Of a stretch of DNA of 64,000 bases, positions 31,993-40,134 are shown one piece after another (the first letter of the stretch is position 1; each line of letters starts with the position of its first letter). Position numbers and translations under genes: made by a program. Origin of the DNA: JARBUG01 sp035628915 (GTDB lineage Bacteria > Bacillota > Sulfobacillia > Symbiobacteriales > Symbiobacteriaceae). The DNA is taken from NCBI GenBank assembly GCA_035628915.1, contig DASPIW010000057.1, positions 248,001 to 312,000 on the forward strand. Direction: 5' to 3'. The notes under the pieces were generated by a model. It saw only the letters and a program-made list of their open reading frames with translations, was not told the DNA's origin and made no database searches.

Positions 31993-34254
31993 TTATAAAA
32001 TGCTCACAGGCCCCACGTCGACGCTGAGCCTGATCTCCTTCCCCTTGCGCCACTTGCCGCCCGCTGCGGCGAAGGCGGCCCGGATCTCCCGGGTCATACG
32101 GGTCGGGTCGGGACCTTTCAGCACGAGATGGTGGCGGAACTGGCCCCGGAGCCGGGAGAGCGGTGCCGGCGCCGGACCCAGTACCTGTCCGTGGAAATGG
32201 CACTGCTGGAGCAGGTCGGCTATGCTTGCCGTCGTCTGCATCACCGCTGCTTCGTCTTCGCCGGTCACCAGGATGCGGATCAGATGGGAGAACGGCGGGT
32301 AATCCTGTTCGCGGCGGAAGATCATCTCCCGGTCGTGGAAGGTCTGGAAATCATGATGCTGTGCGGCCTGCAGGCTGTAGTGGTCGGGCTGGTAGCTCTG
32401 GACGAGCACCCGCCCGGGCTTCAGCCCCCGCCCGGCCCGGCCCGCGACCTGGGTGACCAGTTGAAAAGTCCGCTCTGCCGCCCGGAAGTCCGGCAGGTTC
32501 AGCGACGTATCCGCCAGCACGACGCCCACCAGGGTCACTTCCGGGAAATCGAGCCCCTTGGCGATCATTTGCGTGCCGACCAGCACGTCGACTTTCCGCT
32601 CGCCAAAAAGCTTGAGGATGGCGGCATGCGAACCTTTCCGTCTCGTCGTATCGACGTCCATGCGGGCGACGCGGATACGGGGATAGAGCCGGTTCAGCTC
32701 CTCCTCCACCCGCTCAGTGCCGGCGCCCATGTGACGTATCTGCTTGGATTTGCAGTTCGGGCAGATGACCGGCACGCGGGCCTGGTGGTCGCAGTAGTGG
32801 CAGTTCAAGTGGTTGTCGCCCAGGTGGTAGGTCATGGCGACGGCGCAGTTGGGACAGGTAATGGCTTCGCCGCAACTACGGCACATGATGAACGTGTTGT
32901 ATCCGCGGCGGTTGAGGAAGAGAATCGCCTGCTCGCCAGCCGCCAGCGTCTGGTCGAGAGCTTCCTGCAGGGCCCGGCTGAAAATCGACCGGTTGCCTGC
33001 CTGCAGTTCTTCCCGCATGTCGACCAGGGTGACCGCCGGCATGGGGCGCACATCGACCCGGTGGAGCATGGCGACGAGCCGGTATTGCCCCGTCTGCGCC
33101 TTATGGAAGGATTCGAGCGCCGGGGTGGCGCTGCCGAGGACCAGCAGCGCGCCTGCCAGGCGCGCCCGCTCTTCGGCGACGTCGCGGGCATGATAGCACG
33201 GGGCCGGACTCTCCTGTTTGTAGCTATGCTCATGTTCCTCGTCAATGATGATAAGGCCCACGTTTTCAAACGGGGCAAAAATCGCACTGCGGGCGCCGAC
33301 GACGATGGAGACATCGCCCCGGCGAATCCGCTGCCATTCGTCGAACTTCTCGCCGGCGGACAGGGCGCTGTGCAGCACCGCAACGGCGGCCCCGAACCGG
33401 GCGCGGAACCGGCCGATCATCTGCGGCGTCAGGGCGATTTCCGGGACGAGACAGATGGCCTGCTTCCCCTGCTCGCGCACCGCGGCGATGGCCCGCAGGT
33501 AAAGCTCCGTCTTGCCGGAGCCGGTGACGCCGTGGATCAGCACCGGCTGTCGAAAACCAGGCGGGGCCATGAGCTCCTGCCCAATCGAACGGAGCGCATC
33601 AGCCTGCTCGGGCGTCAGGGTAGGCGGCAGTTGGGCGGCCACTTTCTCGCCGCCGAAGGGGTCTCGCCGCTTCAGCGACTCGCCCGCTTCGATCCACCCT
33701 TTCTCCAGGCCGACCTTGATCGCCCCGCGCACCGTGTCGCCCAGGTGCTCCACCAGTGCGGGCAGAGCGGCGTCGCCGCCATTGCCCACCAGGTACTCCA
33801 GCAGCGCTGCCTGTTTGGGCGCCCGCTTGCGAATGCCGGCGGCAATTTCGTGGGCGACTTCATCTTCAAGCAGCAGCCGGTAGTGGGTGATTTTCAGGGT
33901 CTTCACTTCCTGCCGCCGGGCTTCAGCGGGCAGGAGGAGCCGCAGGGCGGCGGCAAAGGTGGAAAGGTAGCGATCGGCCGTCCAGCGGGCCAGGTCGATC
34001 AGGTGGCGGGGAATGGGCGGAATGTCGGCCAGCAGCCCCTCCACCGGCTTGATCGCGACGCCTTCCGGGGCCGTGTCGGCCGGCCCGACGTAGAGGCCCA
34101 CCATCGCCCGGGGGCCGAACCGGACCCTGACCCACTGTCCCGGCACCAGCCTGCCGGTGAGCGACGGCGGCACCGCATAGGTGTAGAGCCGGTCGGTCCC
34201 CTCGGCGGTCACATCAACGGCAACCTGCGCCAGCTGCACAGACTCAACGCCCAA
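31993..34254 (-). CDS. priA: Primosomal protein N' (replication restart helicase)
   Basis: 753 residues. N-terminal 3'-DNA-binding domain, Walker A GVTGSGKTELY, DEEH box, eight zinc-binding cysteines in the CRSCGEAITCPNC and CHYC ... CPNC cluster, then helicase motifs (MDVDTTRRKG, GTQMIAKGLDFPEV, RAGRGLKPG). It reloads the replisome at stalled forks. Start at TTG 34252-34254, overlapping the coaBC stop by 11 bp; a GTG five codons later is an alternative. Confidence 0.95.
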   Translation of the reverse strand: MGVESVQLAQVAVDVTAEGTDRLYTYAVPPSLTGRLVPGQWVRVRFGPRAMVGLYVGPADTAPEGVAIKPVEGLLADIPPIPRHLIDLARWTADRYLSTFAAALRLLLPAEARRQEVKTLKITHYRLLLEDEVAHEIAAGIRKRAPKQAALLEYLVGNGGDAALPALVEHLGDTVRGAIKVGLEKGWIEAGESLKRRDPFGGEKVAAQLPPTLTPEQADALRSIGQELMAPPGFRQPVLIHGVTGSGKTELYLRAIAAVREQGKQAICLVPEIALTPQMIGRFRARFGAAVAVLHSALSAGEKFDEWQRIRRGDVSIVVGARSAIFAPFENVGLIIIDEEHEHSYKQESPAPCYHARDVAEERARLAGALLVLGSATPALESFHKAQTGQYRLVAMLHRVDVRPMPAVTLVDMREELQAGNRSIFSRALQEALDQTLAAGEQAILFLNRRGYNTFIMCRSCGEAITCPNCAVAMTYHLGDNHLNCHYCDHQARVPVICPNCKSKQIRHMGAGTERVEEELNRLYPRIRVARMDVDTTRRKGSHAAILKLFGERKVDVLVGTQMIAKGLDFPEVTLVGVVLADTSLNLPDFRAAERTFQLVTQVAGRAGRGLKPGRVLVQSYQPDHYSLQAAQHHDFQTFHDREMIFRREQDYPPFSHLIRILVTGEDEAAVMQTTASIADLLQQCHFHGQVLGPAPAPLSRLRGQFRHHLVLKGPDPTRMTREIRAAFAAAGGKWRKGKEIRLSVDVGPVSIL

Positions 34255-35446
34255 GGAGCAGCACCGCCTTGTCCAGGATCCGGTCGGCGACTTCCCGCTT
34301 GCTCATGAGGGGCAGCTCTTCTACGGCACTGCCCGTGACGAAGCTGACCTTGTTCGTCTCGGTGCCGAAGCCGGCGCCCGCCGCCGTCACATCGTTGGCG
34401 ACGACGAAATCGGCGTTCTTCTTGACGAGCTTTTCCCGCGCATGGTCGATCAGATGCTCGGTTTCCGCGGCAAACGCCACGGTCACCTGTCCGGGCGCCT
34501 TCCGGCGCCCCAGCTCGGCAATGATATCCGGGTTCTTGACCAGCCTGATCGCCATTTCGTCGCCGGCCTTCTTGATCTTCTGATCGTGGTAATCGGCGGG
34601 ACGGTAATCTGCGGGCGCCGCGGCGGCAATGGTGATGTCCGCGCCGGCGAAGGCTGCGCCGCAGGCCTCCAGCATCTGCACGGCGGATTCGATCCGTACG
34701 GTGTAAACCCCGGCGGGCGGGTTCAGGGTCGAGGGGCCGGTCACCAGCGTGACCGCGGCGCCCCGGGCTGCGGCGGCCTCGGCGATGGCGTAGCCCATCT
34801 TGCCCGTGGAGCGGTTGCCGATGTAGCGGACGGGGTCCAGCGCTTCCCTGGTAGTGCCTGCCGTGACGAGGACCTTCCGGCCCGCCAGGTCACGCCGGGG
34901 CATCAGCAGCCGCAGCGCTTCTTCCACGATTTCGGCGGGCTCAGGCAGCCGGCCCTTGCCTGTCAGACCCGAAGCAAACCGGCCTTCGCAGGGCTCCATC
35001 AGGCGCCAGCCCTGGTTGGCAAGTGTCGCCAGGTTTCGCTGGGTAATCGGCGCGGCATACATGTTGGCTTCCATGGCGGGACAGATCAGTACCGGACAGC
35101 GCGCCGCCAGCCCGCACACGCCGATCCAATCCGCCGCATGGCCGCCGGCCAGGTTGGCGATGGTGTTGGCGGTGGCGGGCGCGACGATGATGAGGTCGGC
35201 CTGATGGGCCAGGCTGACGTGATCTACCCCGCTCGTCTGTTCCCGCATGATCTCCACCATGACGGGGTTGTGGCAAATCGCCTGGAACGTCAACGGGGCA
35301 ACCAGCTTCGTGGCCGCAGGGGTCATCAGCACGTGGACTGCGGCGCCCAGCTTGACCAGCCGGGAAGTGATCTCTACCGCCTTGTACGCCGCGATGCCAC
35401 CGCTGACGCCCAGCAGAACGGTCTTTCCCTGCAGCGGCAGTTCCAT
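34244..35446 (-). CDS. coaBC: Bifunctional phosphopantothenoylcysteine decarboxylase / synthetase
   Basis: 400 residues. CoaC flavoprotein half (GVSGGIAAYKA, catalytic HVSLAH region, PAMEANMY), then CoaB half (VTAGTTREALDPVRYIGNRSTGKMG, AAAPADYRP, NDVTA). It makes 4'-phosphopantetheine in coenzyme A synthesis. ATG start; a terminator-like hairpin separates it from rpoZ. Overlaps priA. Confidence 0.95.
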   Translation of the reverse strand: MELPLQGKTVLLGVSGGIAAYKAVEITSRLVKLGAAVHVLMTPAATKLVAPLTFQAICHNPVMVEIMREQTSGVDHVSLAHQADLIIVAPATANTIANLAGGHAADWIGVCGLAARCPVLICPAMEANMYAAPITQRNLATLANQGWRLMEPCEGRFASGLTGKGRLPEPAEIVEEALRLLMPRRDLAGRKVLVTAGTTREALDPVRYIGNRSTGKMGYAIAEAAAARGAAVTLVTGPSTLNPPAGVYTVRIESAVQMLEACGAAFAGADITIAAAAPADYRPADYHDQKIKKAGDEMAIRLVKNPDIIAELGRRKAPGQVTVAFAAETEHLIDHAREKLVKKNADFVVANDVTAAGAGFGTETNKVSFVTGSAVEELPLMSKREVADRILDKAVLLLGR

Positions 35447-35476
35447 GACTTGGCGTGACCTCCTGAAAAGTATAAA

Positions 35477-35499
35477 GGGCGCCCGGGCTCCGGGCGCCC
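35477..35499 (-). terminator. Hairpin between rpoZ and coaBC
   Basis: Stem GGGCGCCCGG / CCGGGCGCCC; on the minus strand followed by TTTATACTTTT. A terminator or attenuator inside the otherwise continuous operon. Confidence 0.65.
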
Positions 35500-35524
35500 A
35501 ACTTAGGGCTGCATAGCGGGTGTA

Positions 35525-35743
35525 TCAGTCGTGGGTCCCACGCACCTGGGTCTTCGTCCGCTCGAAGAACAGCTTGCCGGCCACCAGTTCCTCAAGGGCG
35601 ATGGTGACGGGCTTGTTTGAGCGGGAATCGACCTGCTTGGACTTGCCGGACTGGATGTCACGGCCGCGCCGGGCCGACAGAATGACCAGCGTGTACTTGG
35701 AGTCCACCTTATCGATGAGCTGGTCCAGAGACGGTTTGATCAT
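35525..35743 (-). CDS. rpoZ: RNA polymerase omega subunit
   Basis: 72 residues. KYTLVILSARRGRDI and NKPVTIALEELVAGKL match the conserved omega core that folds around beta-prime. One base separates its start from the gmk stop, the gmk-rpoZ-coaBC arrangement found widely. Confidence 0.93.
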   Translation of the reverse strand: MIKPSLDQLIDKVDSKYTLVILSARRGRDIQSGKSKQVDSRSNKPVTIALEELVAGKLFFERTKTQVRGTHD

Positions 35744-35744
35744 C

Positions 35745-36374
35745 TCACTCCAACTCTCCTTTCTCTAGCAGTTGGCGGATTAGGGCCCCGCCATGCCTGG
35801 TGGTGCGGCTCTTTTCCGCCACGATGATCGAATGCAGGTGCCGGACTGCTGTCTGCAGTTCATCGTTGACTATGACGTAGTCGTACTGGAGTCCTTCTTC
35901 AATCCATTTCGGAGCCTGCTGCAGGCGAAGCTGCACCGACTCGTCCGATTCGGTCCCCCTGCCCATGATACGCCGGCGAAGGGCTTCCATGGACGGCGGA
36001 ATTACAAAAACAAAGACCGACCCCGGGTACATCTCCCGCACGCGGCGGGCGCCCTGCATATCGATATCCAGGATCATGTCGTACCCGTTGTCGATCATTT
36101 CATCGACATACTGCCGGGGCGTACCGTACCAGTTCTGATAAACCTGAGCCCATTCCAGCAGTTCGCCCGCTTGAATGCGGCGCTGGAACTCTTCGTGGGA
36201 AAGGAAGAAGTACTCCCTGCCGTCGACTTCGCCGGGGCGCGCCGGGCGGGTGGTACAGGAGACGGACCACCTGACGTCCGGCGCCTCCTGCCTCAGGGCA
36301 TCACAAATGGTGCCCTTCCCGACGGCGGAGGGCCCGGTCACGACAATCAAGAGGCCTTTGACTTTGAGCGGCAT
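35745..36374 (-). CDS. gmk: Guanylate kinase
   Basis: 209 residues. P-loop GPSAVGKGT, GMP-binding SCTTRPARPGEVDGREYFF, and LDIDMQGARRV are all present. It converts GMP to GDP. It follows remA by five bp in the conserved yicC-remA-gmk-rpoZ order. Confidence 0.95.
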   Translation of the reverse strand: MPLKVKGLLIVVTGPSAVGKGTICDALRQEAPDVRWSVSCTTRPARPGEVDGREYFFLSHEEFQRRIQAGELLEWAQVYQNWYGTPRQYVDEMIDNGYDMILDIDMQGARRVREMYPGSVFVFVIPPSMEALRRRIMGRGTESDESVQLRLQQAPKWIEEGLQYDYVIVNDELQTAVRHLHSIIVAEKSRTTRHGGALIRQLLEKGELE

Positions 36375-36379
36375 GACTG

Positions 36380-36655
36380 CTATTCGTCCTCTTCTTCGTT
36401 GGTGACGGCGACCTCCTTGGAGGTCAGCCGGTGGGCCACCGTTTCAGGCTGGACGGCAGAGAGAATCACGTGATCGGAATCGGTGATCACGACAGCCCGG
36501 GTCCGGCGGCCATACGTAGCGTCAATCAGGACTCCCTTGTCTCTCGCTTCGGTGATGATTCGCTTGATCGGCGCCGACTCGGGGCTGACGATGGCGACGA
36601 TCCGGTTGGCCGAGACGATGTTGCCGAAGCCGATGTTCACCAGTTTAATGTCCAC
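36380..36655 (-). CDS. remA: RemA family extracellular-matrix regulator
   Basis: 91 residues. KLVNIGFGNIVSANRIVAI and DATYGRRTRAVVI are the DUF370/RemA hallmarks. In Bacillus RemA is a DNA-binding activator of matrix and osmoprotection genes. The last ten residues form an acidic tail. Between yicC and gmk. Confidence 0.93.
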   Translation of the reverse strand: MDIKLVNIGFGNIVSANRIVAIVSPESAPIKRIITEARDKGVLIDATYGRRTRAVVITDSDHVILSAVQPETVAHRLTSKEVAVTNEEEDE

Positions 36656-36693
36656 AGCGGGAGGCCTCCCTACTCAGGCTCAGCCAGATATGC

Positions 36694-37575
36694 TTATTCG
36701 ATGTTCTGGACCTGCTCACGGATCTTCTCCAGCTCGCTCTTGCATGCAACCACATGGTTGGTAATGGTGGCGTCGTTGGCCTTGGAGCCGATGGTGTTGA
36801 TTTCGCGGCCGATCTCCTGCACCAGGAAGTCCAGCTTGCGGCCTACCGCGTCACCGCCACCCAGGGCGGAGCGGAACTGCGAGAGGTGGCTGGAGAGTCG
36901 CTGAATCTCTTCGGTGATGTCGGACCGGTCGGCGAAAATGGCGACTTCCTGAGCCAGACGCTGGGGGTCGATCACGCCCGACTGGCCGAGCAGGTCCTCG
37001 AGCCGTTTGGCGAGGCGGCCACGATACTCGTCGACCACCTGCGGGGCGCGCTGTGCGACGGCACGGCCTAGTTCTTCAATATGGTCGGCCCGGACCAGCA
37101 GGTCCTGCTTCAGGTTGGCCCCTTCCCGCTCGCGCATGGCGATGAGGCTGTCCACCGCTGCGGCTACGGCAGCCTCAAACGAGGGCCAAAGATCTTCAGC
37201 GGTGACTTCGCCTTCCTCCACCTTCAGCACGTCGGGCAATCTCGCCAGAGTATCGAGCGAAAGCTCCGATTTGCTCCCGATCTCTCCTCCTAGCTCCATC
37301 AGGGCATTATAATACGCTATTGCCAGTTCCTTGTCAACCTTGACGCCCCGGGCCTTGGCCGCTGCCTCCCAGGAGACGAAGACGTCGACTCGACCGCGGC
37401 TGACGCGCCCTTGGACGAGTTTGCGGGCCGGCTCTTCCAGGGCGGCGAACTGCCGGGGCATCCGGAAGACCACTTCGGAGAAGCGATGGTTGACGGCCTT
37501 CATTTCGACGATAATCCGGCCCAGGTCGCCCCCGGCCTCGCCCCGGCCGAAGCCGGTCATGCTGCGGACAAGCAC
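36694..37575 (-). CDS. YicC/YloC family endoribonuclease
   Basis: 293 residues. Begins with RSMTGFGRGE, has VEMKAVNHRF and ends with the DUF1732 part QEIGREINTIGSKANDA ... KSELEKIREQVQNIE. Recent work assigns RNase activity to the family. The GTG start (37573-37575) is 9 nt after GGGGG; an ATG five codons later is an alternative. First gene of the operon; a hairpin and the CCGTG repeat element lie upstream. Confidence 0.92.
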   Translation of the reverse strand: MLVRSMTGFGRGEAGGDLGRIIVEMKAVNHRFSEVVFRMPRQFAALEEPARKLVQGRVSRGRVDVFVSWEAAAKARGVKVDKELAIAYYNALMELGGEIGSKSELSLDTLARLPDVLKVEEGEVTAEDLWPSFEAAVAAAVDSLIAMREREGANLKQDLLVRADHIEELGRAVAQRAPQVVDEYRGRLAKRLEDLLGQSGVIDPQRLAQEVAIFADRSDITEEIQRLSSHLSQFRSALGGGDAVGRKLDFLVQEIGREINTIGSKANDATITNHVVACKSELEKIREQVQNIE

Positions 37576-37597
37576 GTGCGTGAACCCCCTCTATGTA

Positions 37598-37622
37598 AAC
37601 CCCGGGCGGGGCGCCCGGGGTT
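37598..37622 (-). terminator. Hairpin upstream of yicC
   Basis: Stem AACCCCGGGCG / CGCCCGGGGTT; on the minus strand followed by TACAT only. It may end the dapF-dapL transcript before the yicC operon. Weak tail. Confidence 0.4.
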
Positions 37623-37690
37623 ATCCTTTGGCTTTCTTCTGTTCGTGATGCTCTTGGGAAACACCTTCCGCTTTTTGTGGGACAGGGAAT

Positions 37691-37820
37691 TAGCCACGGA
37701 GAACACGGAAGCCACGGAATGAGAAACACGGAAAATAAATATTAATAATAATTTCATTTTCCGTGCTGTTCCCGTTCCGTGTTCTCCGTGTTCTCCGTGT
37801 CCTCCGTGTCCTCCGTGGCA
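37691..37820. repeat. CCGTG-rich inverted repeat element
   Basis: Right arm (37758-37820): five consecutive CCGTG units at a 9-bp period (CCGTGTTCT, CCGTGTTCT, CCGTGTCCT, CCGTGTCCT, CCGTGGC). Left arm (37691-37732): the reverse-complement units CCACGGAGA, ACACGGAAG, CCACGGAAT, ACACGGAAAAT. An AT-only core (about 37733-37757) separates them. It could fold into a long hairpin and shows no reading frame. Similar CCACGGAGAACACGGA strings occur dispersed in unrelated genomes (recalled, not searched). Confidence 0.8.
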
Positions 37821-37831
37821 AAATCCCTGCC

Positions 37832-39004
37832 CTATACCTTCACGTGCTTCTGAATTCGCTCAATCGCCTGCTGGAGCCGCTCCTCCTTCAGGCATAGGGA
37901 GAGCCGGACGTAGCCCTCGCCATGGGCGCCGTAGGCGCTGCCGGGGGTGACAATGACGCCCGCCTCTTCGAGCAGTAAGCCCGCGAAGCTGGTGCTGGTG
38001 TGGCCGGCGGGGACCTGCAACCAGAGGTAGAACGAACCCTTCATGGGCTGCGCATCGAGGCCAATCGCCCGCAGGCCGGCAACGGCCATGTCGCGGCGCC
38101 TGGTGTAAATGGCGTTCATTTCGGCGATGAAGCCGTCGGCTTCCGGGCTGGTCAGAGCCTCGATCGCGGCCTCCTGAATGGCAGTAAACTGGCCGGAGTC
38201 CGTGTTCGTCTTGATGATGCCCAGTGCCGCCACGGCCTCGGCGTTGCCGACCAGGGCCGCAATACGCCAGCCCGTCATGTTGAACGGCTTGGAGAGCGAC
38301 CAGAACTCGACGGCGGTCTCCATGGCGCCCTCGACTTCAAAGACGGACGGCGCCTTGAAGCCGTCGTAGGTCATTTCGGAGTAGGCGTTATCGGAGACGA
38401 GCAGGATGTCGTACTTCTTGCAGAAGGCGACCGCTTCCCGGTAGAACTCGATATCGGCGACGCCGCCGGTCGGGTTGTTGGGGTAGTTGACGAACAGCAG
38501 CTTGGCCTTGCGGGCCACATCTTCCGGAATCGCCTTCAGGTCTGGCAGGAAGTTGTTCTCCCGGGTGAGGGGCATGAGATACGGCGTGCCCCCGGCCAGC
38601 AGCGTGTGGGTCTTGTAAACGGGATAGGCGGGATCGGGCACCAGAGCGATGTCGCCCGGATCGATGTACGCCCAGATGATGTGCGCGATGCCTTCCTTGG
38701 AGCCGATCAGCGCCAGAGCCTCGGTCTTCGGGTTGAGATCCACGCCAAAGCGCCGCTTATAGAACTGGGTGACCGCCGTCCGGTACGCCAGAGAACCGTC
38801 ATAGTCGGGATACTGATGCCACTTGGGGTTTTCCACCGCTTCTTTCATTTTATCGACGACAAACTTTGGGGTGGGCAGATCGGGGTCGCCGATGCCCAGG
38901 GAGATCACGTCAACGCCGCGGGCGATGGCAGCAGCCTTTTTCTTGTCGATCTCGGCAAAAAGATAGGGTGGGACGGTGGCGATCCGTTCAGCGCGCTTTG
39001 GCAT
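37832..39004 (-). CDS. dapL: LL-diaminopimelate aminotransferase-type class I aminotransferase
   Basis: 390 residues. PLP enzyme of fold type I: SLGIGDPDLPTP, NYPNNPTGGVAD, the Schiff-base lysine in SLSKPFNMTGWRIAAL, and GSAYGAHGEGYVRLSL. These match the DapL-type diaminopimelate aminotransferases, which make LL-DAP directly from tetrahydrodipicolinate. The neighbour dapF (28 bp upstream) uses LL-DAP as substrate and supports the call. A general alanine/aspartate aminotransferase of the same subfamily cannot be excluded. Confidence 0.82.
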   Translation of the reverse strand: MPKRAERIATVPPYLFAEIDKKKAAAIARGVDVISLGIGDPDLPTPKFVVDKMKEAVENPKWHQYPDYDGSLAYRTAVTQFYKRRFGVDLNPKTEALALIGSKEGIAHIIWAYIDPGDIALVPDPAYPVYKTHTLLAGGTPYLMPLTRENNFLPDLKAIPEDVARKAKLLFVNYPNNPTGGVADIEFYREAVAFCKKYDILLVSDNAYSEMTYDGFKAPSVFEVEGAMETAVEFWSLSKPFNMTGWRIAALVGNAEAVAALGIIKTNTDSGQFTAIQEAAIEALTSPEADGFIAEMNAIYTRRRDMAVAGLRAIGLDAQPMKGSFYLWLQVPAGHTSTSFAGLLLEEAGVIVTPGSAYGAHGEGYVRLSLCLKEERLQQAIERIQKHVKV

Positions 39005-39032
39005 GAATCCGTCAGCCTCCTACTGTGGTTGC

Positions 39033-39893
39033 TTAATACCCCTTCAAAAACTCCCCGTCACAGACGTAGGTCGCCGGGCCGGTCTTGAAGACGTGCCCAG
39101 TCGCCTCGTCCCAATCGATCTGCAGGTCGCCGCCGGGCAGGTGGACGAGTGTCGAACGGCCGGTGCGACCCAGCAGGTGTGCGGCCACCGCTACTGCGCT
39201 GGCGCCCGTCCCGCAGGCCAGGGTGATGCCCGAGCCGCGTTCCCAGGTGCGCATCTTCAGTTCGGACGCGCTGATGACCTGGACGAAGTGGACGTTGATG
39301 CGCTTGGGGAACAGGGCGTGTCGCTCGATCTTCGGCCCGATATACGCAAGGTCGACACCGTCGACGTCATCCACGAAAATCATCACATGCGGGTTGCCCA
39401 TGGAGACGGTGGTGATGCAGTAGGTCCGACCATCCACTTCGAAGGGTTCGTCGACGACGCGTTCGGCGTCGGCACCGGCCATGGGAATCAGCGATCGCTG
39501 AAGGCGGGGCTTGCCCATGTCGACCCGGACGCCGCTGACCTGGCCCTTTTCATCCAGGATAATCTCGGGGATGATGGTGCCGGCCAGGGTCTCCACCTTG
39601 AAGCGGGTTTTGGTGGTCAGGCCCCGGTCATAGCAGTATCGGGCGAAACAGCGGATGCCGTTGCCGCACATCTCCCCTTCCGAACCGTCGGCGTTGAACA
39701 TCCGGAAGCGGAAATCGTGCTCGGCGGACGTCGGGGGCAAAATGACAATCAGGCCGTCGGAGCCGACACCAAAATGGCGTTCGGCGACGGCGACCGACAG
39801 CCCCGGTAGTTTTTCTTCCGGTACCTGCTCCGCGTAATTGTTCACATAGACGTAGTCGTTGCCGAGGCCTTCCATTTTGGTAAAACGTACCAC
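39033..39893 (-). CDS. dapF: Diaminopimelate epimerase
   Basis: 286 residues. The two catalytic cysteines lie in MCGNGIRC and LACGTGA; FTKMEGLGNDYVYVN is the N-terminal signature. It makes meso-DAP for lysine and peptidoglycan. I start at GTG 39891-39893, 11 nt after GGGGG, giving VRFTKMEGLGND as in the family; a good promoter places the RNA start near 39929, which rules out the ATG at 40028 and makes the ATG at 39917 unlikely. Confidence 0.93.
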   Translation of the reverse strand: MVRFTKMEGLGNDYVYVNNYAEQVPEEKLPGLSVAVAERHFGVGSDGLIVILPPTSAEHDFRFRMFNADGSEGEMCGNGIRCFARYCYDRGLTTKTRFKVETLAGTIIPEIILDEKGQVSGVRVDMGKPRLQRSLIPMAGADAERVVDEPFEVDGRTYCITTVSMGNPHVMIFVDDVDGVDLAYIGPKIERHALFPKRINVHFVQVISASELKMRTWERGSGITLACGTGASAVAVAAHLLGRTGRSTLVHLPGGDLQIDWDEATGHVFKTGPATYVCDGEFLKGY

Positions 39894-39935
39894 GGTGTTC
39901 GTCGCCCCCGTTACCATGACCAATAGTGGTAATTC

Positions 39936-39964
39936 ATTGTATCTTCGATGGCGGAAGGTGTCAA
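39936..39964 (-). promoter_or_regulatory. Sigma-A promoter of dapF-dapL
   Basis: On the minus strand TTGACA (39959-39964), exactly 17 bp, TACAAT (39936-39941). Near-consensus; leader about 36 nt. Confidence 0.8.
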
Positions 39965-40090
39965 ATGGCCAATCGCTCCGGTCCAATGCTGGCATTATCC
40001 TTCCCTTTTCGCTGCCGGGCCACGCCACGCCTGCTGAAAGGAATTGTTAACCTTTCCACGGGATATATTCGGAACTGCGAACAATTTCGG

Positions 40091-40124
40091 AAGCCCCTGA
40101 CCTCGTGTGTGAAGTCAGGGGCTT
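40091..40124 (-). terminator. Terminator after the lipoprotein gene
   Basis: Stem AAGCCCCTGAC / GTCAGGGGCTT, 11 bp, 12-nt loop, 11 bp after the stop; the T tail on the minus strand is poor (CCGAAATTG). Confidence 0.6.
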
Positions 40125-40134
40125 GCATATAGGA

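Noticed and set aside
32128..34308. Long plus-strand open frame (726 codons) opposite priA
   Set aside because: Exactly antisense to a clear priA with all helicase and zinc motifs; translation is Gly/Arg/His-rich with no family pattern. A by-product of high GC.
37557..37757. 66-codon minus-strand frame across the CCGTG repeat
   Set aside because: Frame arises from the repeat units themselves (SVASVFSV pattern) and has no ribosome binding site.
39918..40028. N-terminal extension of dapF to an ATG at 40028
   Set aside because: A near-consensus promoter lies inside this stretch (39936-39964) and the family begins at the RFTKMEGLGND segment.
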